DNA of 52,643 nt from an uncultured Blautia sp. (GCA_946557785.1 CAMNTH010000023.1:1-52643); one strand, 5' to 3'. Counted from the first letter of the stretch, positions 35,876-45,034 are shown. The notes: generated by a model from the sequence alone, not told the origin. Numbers and translations are program-made.

Positions 35876-37382
35876 GACAGATATACCTCTCTTTCAGCAT
35901 TATCCTGTCGATTTTCCCGTTTTTGTTCAATGGAAGACGTTCCAAGTACACATATCTGTTAGGACACATGTATTTCGGCAAATAAATCTGAAGATCTTTT
36001 ATAATACGCTTATCACAGGCTTCCTCTGCCTGGTAGAACATATAAATGGCATTTTCCTCCTTATTATAGATACAGCAGCTTCTGGAAATGTAATCCAGAC
36101 TATCCAGAACTGCCTCAATCTCTCCAAGTTCAATTCTGTGGCCCATGTGCTTAATCTGGAAGTCCTTGCGGGTAACATAATATAGTTCCCCGTTTCTGTA
36201 TCTTCCCAAATCCCCGGTTCTGTACATTAACTCCGGATAATCCGGGTTCATGGGATTTTGGCAAAAGGCTCTGTCCGTTGCCTCCAAATTACGGTAATAT
36301 CCAAGAGCCAAAGAGGTTCCTCTTACACAGATTTCTCCAACCTCCTCATCCTTTACAAGATGGTTCTTCTCATTTAAAAGGAACACTTCCGTATTGGGAA
36401 ACGCCTTTCCGATCGGAAGCGTTTCATCCAGGCCGAAATCCCTGTCTATAATATAATAAGTGCAGTTGCAGGTAATCTCCGTAGGCCCGTACAGGTTCAC
36501 ATACATAGCATCCGGGAGCTTTTCCCTCCAGTAATTCAGTACCTTCACAGGCATTACTTCACCGGAAAACATAATCTTTTTCAGACTATGAGGCACATCT
36601 TTTTCCATTCCCTTAAAATCAGCAACAATGGCCAGGGCGGAAACTGCCCAGATCAGCGTTGTGACCCTTTTTTCGTTGAGATAGGCAATCAGTTTTTTGG
36701 GGAACATGATCATTTTTTTCGTAACAATATATAAGGTAGCACCGTTTCTCAGCGTGGAATAAATATCCTTCACAGACACATCAAAGTCAAAAGGCGCCTG
36801 GTTTCCAAATATCTCATGTTCATCAAGCTGAAAGCATACTGCAAACTGCTCCACAAGATCAATCACAGATCTGTGGCACACAAGCACGCCTTTTGGCGTT
36901 CCGCTGGAACCGGAAGTATAAATAGCGTACAGAGGATCTGTATCCAGGTGACCTTCCCGGATTCCCCTTAAAAGCTCCTCCTTCGGCTCTTTTAGAGCCA
37001 TTTCTTCATATAAACAAATTTCTGTCTTATGTTCCAGTTTCTCTGCCAGTTCCCTGTCCTTTCCCTGACAAATGAGACAGACAGGAGAAACCTGTTTCAA
37101 AATGACCTCCATCCTTTTCTCAGGAATTTCCTTACTGATGGGAACATAAAAATTTCCGCTGTATATACAGCCCATAAAGCTTACCAGACTCTCTACGCCC
37201 CTGTCAACAAGTACAGCCACCGGTTTTCGTCCCTGGCTCATACCTGCAATGACCGTACCAATACGTCTGGCATTTTCCATACATTCTTTATAGGTTACTT
37301 CATGTTTCTCATCTGCAAACAGAATCTTATCCGGATGTCTCCTGACTCCTGCTTCCAGATAATCCAGCACATTACATACCAT
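35862..37382 (-). CDS. DltA-like amino-acid adenylating ligase
   Basis: This 506-residue ANL-superfamily enzyme has the P-loop IYTSGSSGTPKGV, the NQAPFDFDVSVKDIY segment shared with DltA, the YGPTEIT motif, the hinge YRTGDLGRY and the catalytic C-terminal Lys in LPLNKNGKIDR. Size and overall pattern match D-alanine:carrier ligase DltA. In B. cereus DltA the D-alanine side chain is read by a Cys in FCGE. Here the codon at 36566-36564 gives Ser (MFSGEVMP). The activated amino acid may therefore differ. It follows the sensor kinase by 79 bases that contain an 11-bp tandem repeat. Confidence 0.85.
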   Translation of the reverse strand: MVCNVLDYLEAGVRRHPDKILFADEKHEVTYKECMENARRIGTVIAGMSQGRKPVAVLVDRGVESLVSFMGCIYSGNFYVPISKEIPEKRMEVILKQVSPVCLICQGKDRELAEKLEHKTEICLYEEMALKEPKEELLRGIREGHLDTDPLYAIYTSGSSGTPKGVLVCHRSVIDLVEQFAVCFQLDEHEIFGNQAPFDFDVSVKDIYSTLRNGATLYIVTKKMIMFPKKLIAYLNEKRVTTLIWAVSALAIVADFKGMEKDVPHSLKKIMFSGEVMPVKVLNYWREKLPDAMYVNLYGPTEITCNCTYYIIDRDFGLDETLPIGKAFPNTEVFLLNEKNHLVKDEEVGEICVRGTSLALGYYRNLEATDRAFCQNPMNPDYPELMYRTGDLGRYRNGELYYVTRKDFQIKHMGHRIELGEIEAVLDSLDYISRSCCIYNKEENAIYMFYQAEEACDKRIIKDLQIYLPKYMCPNRYVYLERLPLNKNGKIDRIMLKERYICHGES

Positions 37383-37424
37383 GCATTATACCTCTTCTAT
37401 TTTTCTTCATGGCTATCATGAAGC

Positions 37425-37446
37425 ATCATTGTGTAATCTTTGTGAA
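37425..37446 (-). promoter_or_regulatory. tandem 11-bp repeat before the DltA-like gene
   Basis: Reading leftward, TTCACAAAGAT (37446-37436) abuts TACACAATGAT (37435-37425), 9 of 11 bases equal. This is the size and arrangement of OmpR/PhoB-family binding sites and could be the site of the regulator encoded just upstream. No strong -10 follows. Confidence 0.5.
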
Positions 37447-37461
37447 ATATTTGCTTAATAT

Positions 37462-38883
37462 TTATTTTTTGCTTCCGGCATCATTTTTTATGGTAAAGCA
37501 AAATTCCACCCCTCCTGAAACATTTCGAACACCCACGCTGCCTCCATGAGCCTCTGCTGCCTGCTTCACAATGGAAAGTCCGATCCCGAAACTGTTTCTG
37601 CTTCTGGTGCGTGCAGTGCTTACTTTATAAAAAACATCCCAGATCTTTTCCTGTTCTTCCTTTGGAATCGGTTTGCCCTGGTTAAAGACGATGAAATGCA
37701 CCAGATTCAATTCTTCTCTTGCTGTAATCCTGATCTCACCATCCTTCTCTCCATAAGTCACTGCATTTTTTACAAAATTATAAACTGCACGCTGGATCAC
37801 AGCCATATCCCCGCAGATACTCCCTTTGATCTCATTCACTTCCACATATCTGCCTTTTCGCTCCGGAAATTCATCCAAATAGCACTTTCGGAGATTATTC
37901 AGCAGTTCCTGGGGCAGAAACTCTGTTTTATTCAGCAAATTCTCCCCTTGTTTATAGGCGGAATTCTCCAGCATCTGATGGACGATCACATCCATACGAT
38001 TACATTCTTCAGAAATCACCCTGCAGTATTTCTCGATCTTTTCCGGCTGATCTGTGATATAAGCCATATTTTCCGCATAGCCCATAATCACGGCTACCGG
38101 AGTTTTCAGTTCATGGGCCATGTTCCGTACCAGGGTCTTGCGCATTTCCACTTCCTTCTGAAGCTCACCCATAGACTCCTTCAGTCTGTCAGACATCGCA
38201 TTGACAGATTCTGCCAGCACACCAAATTCATCATTGCTTTTCACAATAGCCTTTTCGTCAAAATTCAAATTGGAAATCTGCCCTGTTACCCTGTTTATCT
38301 CCTGAATGGGCTGAACCATCCTGCCGGAAAAATAAATAATCACCAGAGTTCCGCATACCATAGTGATTCCTGCCGCAATCAGAAAACAGATCACCATGAC
38401 CTGCATACTGCTGTTCAGACCGTTGATGGACCGCCGTATAATGAGATATCCATATTTCGGAACCTTCAAAACTTCTACAAAAAAGGCGCTGTTTGCATCA
38501 TCAAAATAGCTGGCAAAGCTGTTTCCCTCACTGTCCAGCTTTTTCTTGTCATTGCAGATGGTTTTCTTCGTCTTTTCTCCAAGATGCCCATTAATACTCT
38601 CCCAGCTTCTGGTACTGGATAAAACGGTCAGATCCTCATCGGTAATTGCAATTGTCACATCATTTTCGGAAGCCAGGTTATCCAGACGCTCCTGTGGAAT
38701 TGTTCCCTCCGCTTTCACCAGTTCAGCAGATACTTCCAGAGCAATGGAGTTCAGCTTCCTGTGATTCCAGTTCTCTACCACACGTTCTTTCAAAAGGCTC
38801 ACTGTGAGAAGCAGGCAAATCATAAACCCAGCGATCAGCAGACTTCCTGCCAGAATATATTTTTTCCGCAGCGTTCCTTTCAT
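37462..38883 (-). CDS. sensor histidine kinase of the surface-modification operon
   Basis: This 473-residue kinase has two membrane helices (about 7-30 and 160-185) around an extracytoplasmic sensor domain, a HAMP linker, the phospho-acceptor NMAHELKTPVAVIMGYAEN and the ATP-binding boxes NFVKNAVTYG, FNQGKPIP and SFGIGLSIVKQ. The ATG at 38883 overlaps the regulator stop (ATGA) and has GGAGG just upstream; the frame is open 21 codons further but without a ribosome site. It is paired with the regulator at 38880-39572 and lies ahead of the ligase gene. Signals such as cationic peptides are typical for dlt-linked kinases, by analogy. Confidence 0.85.
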   Translation of the reverse strand: MKGTLRKKYILAGSLLIAGFMICLLLTVSLLKERVVENWNHRKLNSIALEVSAELVKAEGTIPQERLDNLASENDVTIAITDEDLTVLSSTRSWESINGHLGEKTKKTICNDKKKLDSEGNSFASYFDDANSAFFVEVLKVPKYGYLIIRRSINGLNSSMQVMVICFLIAAGITMVCGTLVIIYFSGRMVQPIQEINRVTGQISNLNFDEKAIVKSNDEFGVLAESVNAMSDRLKESMGELQKEVEMRKTLVRNMAHELKTPVAVIMGYAENMAYITDQPEKIEKYCRVISEECNRMDVIVHQMLENSAYKQGENLLNKTEFLPQELLNNLRKCYLDEFPERKGRYVEVNEIKGSICGDMAVIQRAVYNFVKNAVTYGEKDGEIRITAREELNLVHFIVFNQGKPIPKEEQEKIWDVFYKVSTARTRSRNSFGIGLSIVKQAAEAHGGSVGVRNVSGGVEFCFTIKNDAGSKK

Positions 38884-39572
38884 GTCCTGTCCTCCCACTG
38901 AAACACATACCCCATTCCCCGAATGGTACGGATATAGTCTCCGCACACCCCAAGATCATTTCTCAGCATTTTAATATGGGTATCAATGGTGCGGATATCT
39001 CCCTCATAATCAAATCCCCAGATCCGCTCCAGGATCTGGTCACGGGAAAGGACAATATTCCTGTTTTCCATCAGGTACAATAAAAGACGGTACTCCTTAT
39101 TTGTAAGAACCACCTCTTCTCCCGCAGAAAAAACGCGGCACTGCTGTAAGTCCACTGAAAGCTCCCGAAAGCGCAGGATACCAGAAGCCTCCTCCTGCAT
39201 TCCATTTTTATACTCCAAAGCCGCACGGATCCTTGCCAAAAGTACGCCTCTGTGGAAAGGCTTTGTCACATAATCGCATGCTCCAAGCCGAAAACCTTTG
39301 ATCTCCTCCTCTGAATCATCCAGTGCGGTCAGCATGATCACCGGCAAAGAAGAGGACTTTCGAATCTCCCTCAAAACCTCCATGCCGTCTTTTCCCGGCA
39401 TCATAATATCTAATAAGATCAGGTTCAGATTTGCTTCCTGCCTGAAACACTCTATTGCCTGAACCCCGTCTTTTGCTTCTATGACTTCATATCCTTCCTT
39501 TTCCAGAATATCCCGGATCAGGCTTCTTAACAGTTCATCATCATCTGCCACTAATATTCTATCTTTCAGCAT
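38880..39572 (-). CDS. OmpR-family response regulator of the surface-modification operon
   Basis: This 230-residue regulator has a receiver domain (ADDDELLRSLIRD, phospho-acceptor Asp in LILLDIMMPGKDGM, LTALDDSEEE, VTKPFHRGVL) and a winged-helix domain (EYRLLLYLMENRNIVLSRDQ, IDTHIKMLRNDLG). A frame extends to 39692, but the ATG at 39572 has AGGAGG five bases before it and the receiver domain starts there. It heads the leftward operon that runs through the kinase, ligase and acyl-transfer genes to greA. Confidence 0.9.
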   Translation of the reverse strand: MLKDRILVADDDELLRSLIRDILEKEGYEVIEAKDGVQAIECFRQEANLNLILLDIMMPGKDGMEVLREIRKSSSLPVIMLTALDDSEEEIKGFRLGACDYVTKPFHRGVLLARIRAALEYKNGMQEEASGILRFRELSVDLQQCRVFSAGEEVVLTNKEYRLLLYLMENRNIVLSRDQILERIWGFDYEGDIRTIDTHIKMLRNDLGVCGDYIRTIRGMGYVFQWEDRT

Positions 39573-39603
39573 GATTGCCTCCTTTGAATGCATCTCGAAA
39601 GTT

Positions 39604-39609
39604 ATTATA
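39604..39609 (-). promoter_or_regulatory. -10 element of the surface-modification operon
   Basis: TATAAT (39609-39604) preceded by TG, reading leftward, 32 bases before the regulator start. The -35 would fall in the T tract of the terminator at 39624-39678 and is poor. Confidence 0.5.
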
Positions 39610-39623
39610 CAACATTTTCCCGC

Positions 39624-39678
39624 ATAAAAAAAGAGCCGCTGCAAAAGCCAAATGATTGCTTTTGCAATGACTCTTTTT
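39624..39678. terminator. terminator of the mannan operon
   Basis: GAGTCATTGCAAAAGC and GCTTTTGCAGCGGCTC pair imperfectly, flanked by A and T tracts on both sides. It ends the leftward operon whose last gene is the phosphohexomutase. Confidence 0.8.
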
Positions 39679-39792
39679 CTTATTTTCCCCAAATTTCTAT
39701 TTTCTTAGAAGTTCCGAAGCTGGATATCCGTTAAAGCGCAAACAATGGAACGTGGATTATACATACATTCACCCTTTGCTGTATGATAACCA

Positions 39793-41505
39793 TCATACCA
39801 GATCCCTTTTCAGCCCTTCCAGCTTCTCCCGGGCATCTTCCATGGAGGTTCCTTTTACACCATAATAGAACTTGATCTTCGGTTCTGTGCCGGAGGGACG
39901 GACACAGCACCATGCATTGTCTTCCAATTCATAATACAGTACATTGGATTTTGGAAGCCCGGTTGCTGTGACTGTACCGCTTTCAAGGTCTAGCCTGGTA
40001 TCTGCCTGATAGTCCCGCACTGCAAGGACTTTATATCCCCCAAGGGTCTTCGGCGGGTTAACACGGAATTCCTTCATCATTTCCTGGATTTCCCTGGCAC
40101 CGTCAATCCCTTTTAACGTCAGTGTGGACAGTCCTTCTTTATAATAACCATAGGTTTCATACATATCCACCATAGCATCCCAAAGGGTCTTTCCCTGCAT
40201 TTTATAGTAAGCAGCTGCTTCGCAAAGCATCATCACTGCAACACAGGCATCCTTATCACGGGCATAAGTCCCTGCAAGGCAGCCATAGCTTTCTTCCAGA
40301 CCGAATACATAATGATGGCTGTTCTCCTGCTCAAAAAACTTAATCTGTTCTCCAATGTACTTAAAACCTGTAAGAACTTCTATGAGCGCTGTGTCATAAG
40401 CCTTTGCAATGGCTTTTGCCATATCCGTAGTTACAATGGTTTCCACAAGGGCAGGATTTTCCGGCATGGTTCCTGTTTTGGCACGCTCACGAAGAATATA
40501 TTCCGCAATAAGCATACCCGACATATTTCCTGTAAAGCTCACATACTTTCCTGTCTTTGTGTCTTTGGCATAAACTCCCAAACGGTCTGCATCCGGGTCC
40601 GTAGCCAGGATAATATCCCCACCCACTTCTTCTGCAAGGGAAAGAGCCAGTGTCCATGCTTTTTCATCCTCCGGGTTGGGATAAGCCACTGTAGGGAATG
40701 TTCCGTCCGGCAGCTCCTGTTCTTTTACCACGTACACCTGATCAAAGCCCAGCTCTTTCAGCACTCTGCGCACCGGAAGGTTTCCTGTGCCGTGAAGAGG
40801 CGTATAAACGATCTTCATGTTTTTTGCAGCTTCCGGTATCAGCTCCGGATGAATGCTCTCGGCCTTTAACTGCTCCATATAAGCATCATCTATTTCTCTT
40901 CCGATCATTTTATGAAGCCCTGCGGATACGGCATCTTCTTCCGACATGGTCTTTACCTGGTCAAAATCTGTTACTTTTGAAACCTCGGCCAGGATATTTT
41001 TGTCATGGGGCGGTGTAATCTGTGCCCCGTCTTCCCAATACACCTTGTATCCATTATACTCTCTTGGATTATGGCTGGCTGTGATCACGATACCGGAGAT
41101 GCATCCGAGAAAACGCACTGCAAAAGACAGCTCCGGAGTAGGACGAAGGCTTTCAAACAAATAGGTCTTAATCCCATTTGCATTAAGGCAAAGGGCTGCC
41201 TCCTTTGCAAATTCCGGAGACATGATCCTGGAATCAAAGGCAATGGCCACGCCTTTGTCCTCACCTCCCCGGGACAAAATATAATTTGCCAGCCCTTGGG
41301 TTGCCTGACGTACCGTATAAATATTCATACGGTTGGTTCCTGCGCCGATGATGCCTCTTAAGCCCCCGGTTCCAAATTCCAGCTGACGGTAAAAACGATC
41401 CTCTATTTCCGTATCATTTCCCTTAAGTGCCCTAAGCTCTTCTTTCGTTGTTTCATCAAAATACCCATCCGTACACCATTTTTCATAAACTTCTTTATAA
41501 CCCAT
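39793..41505 (-). CDS. phosphoglucomutase/phosphomannomutase
   Basis: This 570-residue alpha-D-phosphohexomutase has the catalytic phosphoserine loop TASHNPREYNGYKVYW, the metal-binding loop DPDADRLGV, the sugar-binding loop GLEESYGC and the C-terminal phosphate-binding RPSGTEPKIKFYY. Size and pattern match the PgcA/PgmA type that accepts both mannose and glucose phosphates. In this operon it would turn mannose 1-phosphate from the two GH130 enzymes into mannose 6-phosphate. It is the last gene, 32 bases after the isomerase gene. Roseburia mannan loci also include such a mutase. Confidence 0.92.
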   Translation of the reverse strand: MGYKEVYEKWCTDGYFDETTKEELRALKGNDTEIEDRFYRQLEFGTGGLRGIIGAGTNRMNIYTVRQATQGLANYILSRGGEDKGVAIAFDSRIMSPEFAKEAALCLNANGIKTYLFESLRPTPELSFAVRFLGCISGIVITASHNPREYNGYKVYWEDGAQITPPHDKNILAEVSKVTDFDQVKTMSEEDAVSAGLHKMIGREIDDAYMEQLKAESIHPELIPEAAKNMKIVYTPLHGTGNLPVRRVLKELGFDQVYVVKEQELPDGTFPTVAYPNPEDEKAWTLALSLAEEVGGDIILATDPDADRLGVYAKDTKTGKYVSFTGNMSGMLIAEYILRERAKTGTMPENPALVETIVTTDMAKAIAKAYDTALIEVLTGFKYIGEQIKFFEQENSHHYVFGLEESYGCLAGTYARDKDACVAVMMLCEAAAYYKMQGKTLWDAMVDMYETYGYYKEGLSTLTLKGIDGAREIQEMMKEFRVNPPKTLGGYKVLAVRDYQADTRLDLESGTVTATGLPKSNVLYYELEDNAWCCVRPSGTEPKIKFYYGVKGTSMEDAREKLEGLKRDLV

Positions 41506-41537
41506 TCCTTTTCTCCTATCAATAACCTTCTATATTA

Positions 41538-42863
41538 TTATACCAGGCATGCAGCCCCAAGAGCAGCAAAATCCGAATCATCAGACACAATTAGAGGAAC
41601 CGGCAAATATTGCGTAAGCAGCTCCCCAAGAGGTACCTCTTTCCAGGATATATCATCCGCATCAAGCACTACGCCTTTTTTGTGATCTATCCTTCCCGAA
41701 ACGCCCACGCCTGCGCCTGCGCACTGATCCATGGCAATTCCCTGCTCCTCCATTAATCCAAGAACTGTTTCACCAATATTCCGGATAATCTCCTCAGGGT
41801 ATTTCTCCCGCTGCGTAGGGATCATTTTATGAGCCAGCAGCTTATGGTTCATATCCACAAGGCCGATTCTGGTATGCTCTCTGCCAATATCAATCCCGAT
41901 CCTCACAAGCCCTGCATTTTCCCGGATTGTAGTGATCAGGGCATCGCAGCTTCCTTCAATCTCATACGTACCGCTTCCTGCCCCAAGAAAGAGACTGTCT
42001 CCTTTTTTATACTCCACAGTTTCTTTCCCACAGGTGATCGTTCCCCTGCCGTCCAGCATGAGAATGCTGACAAAAGACTCCTCTCCCACGGTTCCTTCCA
42101 CCTTTTTCATCATCCTGCCGTCCAGGTTCAGCTTATCTACTGTAAAATAATCGCAGTCTGACACATGGGGATAACTTTTGCCGCTTTTAATAATAGGAAC
42201 CCGGTTTGTTACTGCCAAAGCTTTCTCAATATGTAAGTCCCTTTTCTTTCCATCCTTTCCTACCCGGCCGTAATCGTACACACGGTACGTCACATTGGAA
42301 TTTTGCTGAATTTCTGCTATGAGAATATCCTTCCCAATGGCATGGATGGTACCGGACTCAATAAACAGGGCATCCCCTTTTTGAACAGGCACTGCATTCA
42401 GCACTTCCAAAAGAGTATCCTTTTTAATTCTTTCTGAAAATTCCTCCTGGCTTATCTCCTTCTTAAATCCGTAATACAAAAACGCACCTTCTTTGGCATC
42501 CATAATGTACCACATTTCTGTCTTCCCGTACTGCCCTTCGTTTTTTAGGGCATAACGATTATCCGGATGTACCTGGATGGAAAGATTCTGCTTCGCATCA
42601 ATAAACTTAATTAAAATAGGAAAACCGCGAAATCTTGCGCAGTGGCTCCCCAGAACCTGACGTCCTTCTGCTTCTATATATTCCTCCAGGGTTTTTCCTT
42701 TATACGATCCATTGGCAATTCTGGAAGGTCCGTCCGGATGACAGGAAAGCTCCCAGGATTCTGCAAGAATTTCGCCGTCATATTCTTTTCCGTATTCCTC
42801 TGCCAGGCGGTGTCCGCCCCAGAGATAGTCTTTATAGCTTGGTATTAATTTTAGTAATGCCAT
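41538..42863 (-). CDS. manA: mannose-6-phosphate isomerase fused to half a ROK domain
   Basis: Residues 1-312 are a class I mannose-6-phosphate isomerase: the zinc-site segment IQVHPDN (96-102), Glu/His in IESGTIHAIG (168-177) and the active-site Arg near YRVYDYGR (193-200). This makes fructose 6-phosphate. Residues 318-441 then match the N-terminal half of a ROK protein (GIDIGREHTRIGLVDMNHK, later SDDSDFAALGA). They stop at a TAA exactly where ROK proteins would enter their second lobe and zinc motif. The ROK catalytic position NDAN reads DDSD. Kinase activity seems impossible from half a domain; sugar sensing or a scaffold role is a guess. The frame is unbroken through the joint. Confidence 0.85.
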   Translation of the reverse strand: MALLKLIPSYKDYLWGGHRLAEEYGKEYDGEILAESWELSCHPDGPSRIANGSYKGKTLEEYIEAEGRQVLGSHCARFRGFPILIKFIDAKQNLSIQVHPDNRYALKNEGQYGKTEMWYIMDAKEGAFLYYGFKKEISQEEFSERIKKDTLLEVLNAVPVQKGDALFIESGTIHAIGKDILIAEIQQNSNVTYRVYDYGRVGKDGKKRDLHIEKALAVTNRVPIIKSGKSYPHVSDCDYFTVDKLNLDGRMMKKVEGTVGEESFVSILMLDGRGTITCGKETVEYKKGDSLFLGAGSGTYEIEGSCDALITTIRENAGLVRIGIDIGREHTRIGLVDMNHKLLAHKMIPTQREKYPEEIIRNIGETVLGLMEEQGIAMDQCAGAGVGVSGRIDHKKGVVLDADDISWKEVPLGELLTQYLPVPLIVSDDSDFAALGAACLV

Positions 42864-42874
42864 ATTTTTACTCC

Positions 42875-43981
42875 CTATGCAATGATCAAAGATAATAAGT
42901 AAAAGGGGATCCGATCCTCTTTATGAGACTCTGTGATTTCTATTTCTACTGTATGGAGCTTTTCTTCTCCATGATGAAGAAGAGGCTGCAGATACAGGCA
43001 ATCTCCCCAGGTTTCCTCAAAGTTCCCATCCAGAAGCACTGCCTGATCCTCCCTCCCATCCACCACCGCCTTGGCAACGGGAGCGGGCTTCTGAATGGTT
43101 TTTCTATACTGCACTGCAATACAGGAACCATTTACCAGAAAAACAATCTTGTCTCCCTCTTTTTTGCCCATCCAGCCGTTTTTAAAATGATCCAGATGGC
43201 CAAGCTTTTCTTCTGTATCAACACGGAAGCCCATAAGCTTTGGCAGCGTATTCCGGATGGTCAGGCGCTGTGCCTTTTCATAGGCATTTGCCGTAAGGGC
43301 TTTGGGAAGCCCGCTGCCTTCGCCTTCTATCTCATTTCTTTCCCAGGTCCCAAGGATCTTCTCTCTATTTTCTTTTATGCAGCCTAAAAACCGGATAATC
43401 TCGCCTGCCACAAGGGCATGTCCCAGATCATTGGGATGCAGCCCGTCCGGGGTCACTTCTTCCCTGGTATATTTCCCCGCCTTCATATCCTGGTAAATGC
43501 TGTCACGGATGCTGACAAACGGCACCTGGTAATGTTCTGCCACAGGATTATGGTACTCCTGGGCATTGACACCTGTATCATAAAACACATTATTCAAAAC
43601 CAACACTGCAGGATCGGACTGCCACACAAGGATTTTTCGAAGGACTCCTTCAAATGTCTCCTGAAAAAACATGTTTGGATCATCGTTTACGCTAAAATCA
43701 ACCATCACCATATCCGGCTGATACATCAGCACATCTTCCGCCGCCCTGGCTGCCCCATAGTGTGAAGTGGTTCCTCCAATTCCGCCGTTAACATAGTGAA
43801 ATTGCGTATTTGGAAAGCTTTCACACCACCAGCGAAACACCCTGTATGCATAGGTGTTTTTGTATTCTGAAGCCAAGCTGCCCTGGGTAATGGAGCCTCC
43901 AAGAAAGCCGATGGTCAGCTCCCCTCCCTTGGCCGCCTTCTCCATGCAAACAGCAAGCTTGCGCAATCTTTTCCAATCCAT
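42875..43981 (-). CDS. SGNH esterase, CE17-like (mannan O-acetyl esterase)
   Basis: This 368-residue enzyme has an SGNH-hydrolase domain: nucleophile Ser in GFLGGSITQG (about 24-33), the Gly block NGGIGGTTSHYG, Asn in VDFSVNDDP, and the Asp/His pair in TPDGLHPNDLGHA. After about residue 225 comes a beta-rich domain (about 140 residues) that could be a CBM35-like module. This layout is that of the CE17 acetylesterase of Roseburia mannan loci, which removes 2-O-acetyl groups from mannose. There is no signal peptide, so it works on imported oligosaccharides. It sits seven bases after the CE2-like gene. Confidence 0.75.
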   Translation of the reverse strand: MDWKRLRKLAVCMEKAAKGGELTIGFLGGSITQGSLASEYKNTYAYRVFRWWCESFPNTQFHYVNGGIGGTTSHYGAARAAEDVLMYQPDMVMVDFSVNDDPNMFFQETFEGVLRKILVWQSDPAVLVLNNVFYDTGVNAQEYHNPVAEHYQVPFVSIRDSIYQDMKAGKYTREEVTPDGLHPNDLGHALVAGEIIRFLGCIKENREKILGTWERNEIEGEGSGLPKALTANAYEKAQRLTIRNTLPKLMGFRVDTEEKLGHLDHFKNGWMGKKEGDKIVFLVNGSCIAVQYRKTIQKPAPVAKAVVDGREDQAVLLDGNFEETWGDCLYLQPLLHHGEEKLHTVEIEITESHKEDRIPFYLLSLIIA

Positions 43982-43987
43982 CCTTTA

Positions 43988-45034
43988 TTACTCCTCCCAA
44001 ACTGGAATATCCAGATTCTCTACAAATTCAGTCAGCTCCAATGCCATTTCCTCCGCCTCCAAAATCCTGGCATGTCCCGGTGTTCCTTTGCCGTTTCTGG
44101 AATAAAGAAAATGCAGGATCCTGTCATCCTTCAATTCCCTGCATACCTCCCCGATCGCTTTATCCCATCCTGCATCATGCTCCAGGATCGTGGTAGTCAA
44201 AACAATCAATGCTTTTTTATATTTCTTCCGAAGCTCTTTTAAAAATTCCCGATATTTATATTTCCAGTAAACAGCCCTTACTCCATCAGGAGCCTCTTTC
44301 ATATAATCATCCGGATTGCTGTCATTCTGTCCGATAGCCACGATCACCAGATGGGGGGTATACCTGGTAAAATCCCAGGGTACAGCTTTTCCGAATTTCG
44401 GATGGTAGTGCAGCTTGTCCCACATAAATTCCATGCCTGGGTAAAAGGGCGGCTCCACCCATCCGTTTCCATTTAAAAGAGGGATTCCTCCCTGTGCCAC
44501 ATCATGGAGCTCCGCCTGTAATTTCCTGGCAGCGATCCAGGCGTAAGAATACCAGCTGTTGGAGTATTCTCCCTGATGCTTTGGATCCGGCCTTCCAACA
44601 TATTCTATTGCCTCAGATACTTCTCCTGCAGAAACAGAATCCCCGTAAACTTCCATCCTGCGCTGCGGCTTTGGAAGAGCCTCCAAAAGCCTGCTGCCTT
44701 CTGACAGCTCCAGAGCACACAAAATCATCTCATGGCAGCTATCCTGGCGCTTAAAAAAAAGAATATCATGAAGCCCTTCCTTTTCTTCCTCCACCAGAAG
44801 GATCCTGTTTTCTGCATCTTCCTGTAACAACCATTTTTTCTGAATTCCATCTACGATCGCCCCGGCATAATTATCCCAGCAGGCACGTCTGCTTTTTACT
44901 GTCAGCACAGCCCTTTTTCCAAAAAAGCGGAACCTTACAGAAGAAGCCGGAAATATAAATTCCGGCCTCCCTGGTTCCGCCATGTCGATTCTGCCGCTGT
45001 AAGTCAGTTCTTTTCTGTCTAATGCAACCTTCAT
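43988..45034 (-). CDS. acetyl esterase, carbohydrate esterase family 2-like
   Basis: This 348-residue enzyme has the CE2 two-domain layout: an N-terminal beta-sandwich (about 1-120) followed by an SGNH domain with VYGDSVSAGE (129-138), VAIGQNDSNPDD and a late GTPGHARI with the catalytic His. CE2 enzymes deacetylate sugars, often at O-6 and also O-3/O-4 of mannose or glucose. No signal peptide is seen. Paired with the CE17-like gene next door, it would clear acetyl groups that block the epimerase and phosphorylases. Positional specificity is inferred from the Roseburia system. Confidence 0.8.
   Translation of the reverse strand: MKVALDRKELTYSGRIDMAEPGRPEFIFPASSVRFRFFGKRAVLTVKSRRACWDNYAGAIVDGIQKKWLLQEDAENRILLVEEEKEGLHDILFFKRQDSCHEMILCALELSEGSRLLEALPKPQRRMEVYGDSVSAGEVSEAIEYVGRPDPKHQGEYSNSWYSYAWIAARKLQAELHDVAQGGIPLLNGNGWVEPPFYPGMEFMWDKLHYHPKFGKAVPWDFTRYTPHLVIVAIGQNDSNPDDYMKEAPDGVRAVYWKYKYREFLKELRKKYKKALIVLTTTILEHDAGWDKAIGEVCRELKDDRILHFLYSRNGKGTPGHARILEAEEMALELTEFVENLDIPVWEE

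Noticed and set aside
36564-36566. Loss of function of the DltA-like ligase because of the Cys-to-Ser position
   Set aside because: All core ANL motifs and the C-terminal catalytic Lys are intact, so changed specificity is more likely than inactivation.
37546-38622. 358-residue open frame on the plus strand
   Set aside because: It is antisense to the sensor kinase with its intact H, N and G boxes. Its composition (rich in His, Phe and Ile) is that of a shadow frame.
41506-41537. Frameshifted continuation of the ROK domain after the isomerase fusion
   Set aside because: The 32-base gap and the start of the phosphohexomutase gene hold no ROK second-lobe or zinc-motif sequence in any frame, so truncation is real in this sequence.
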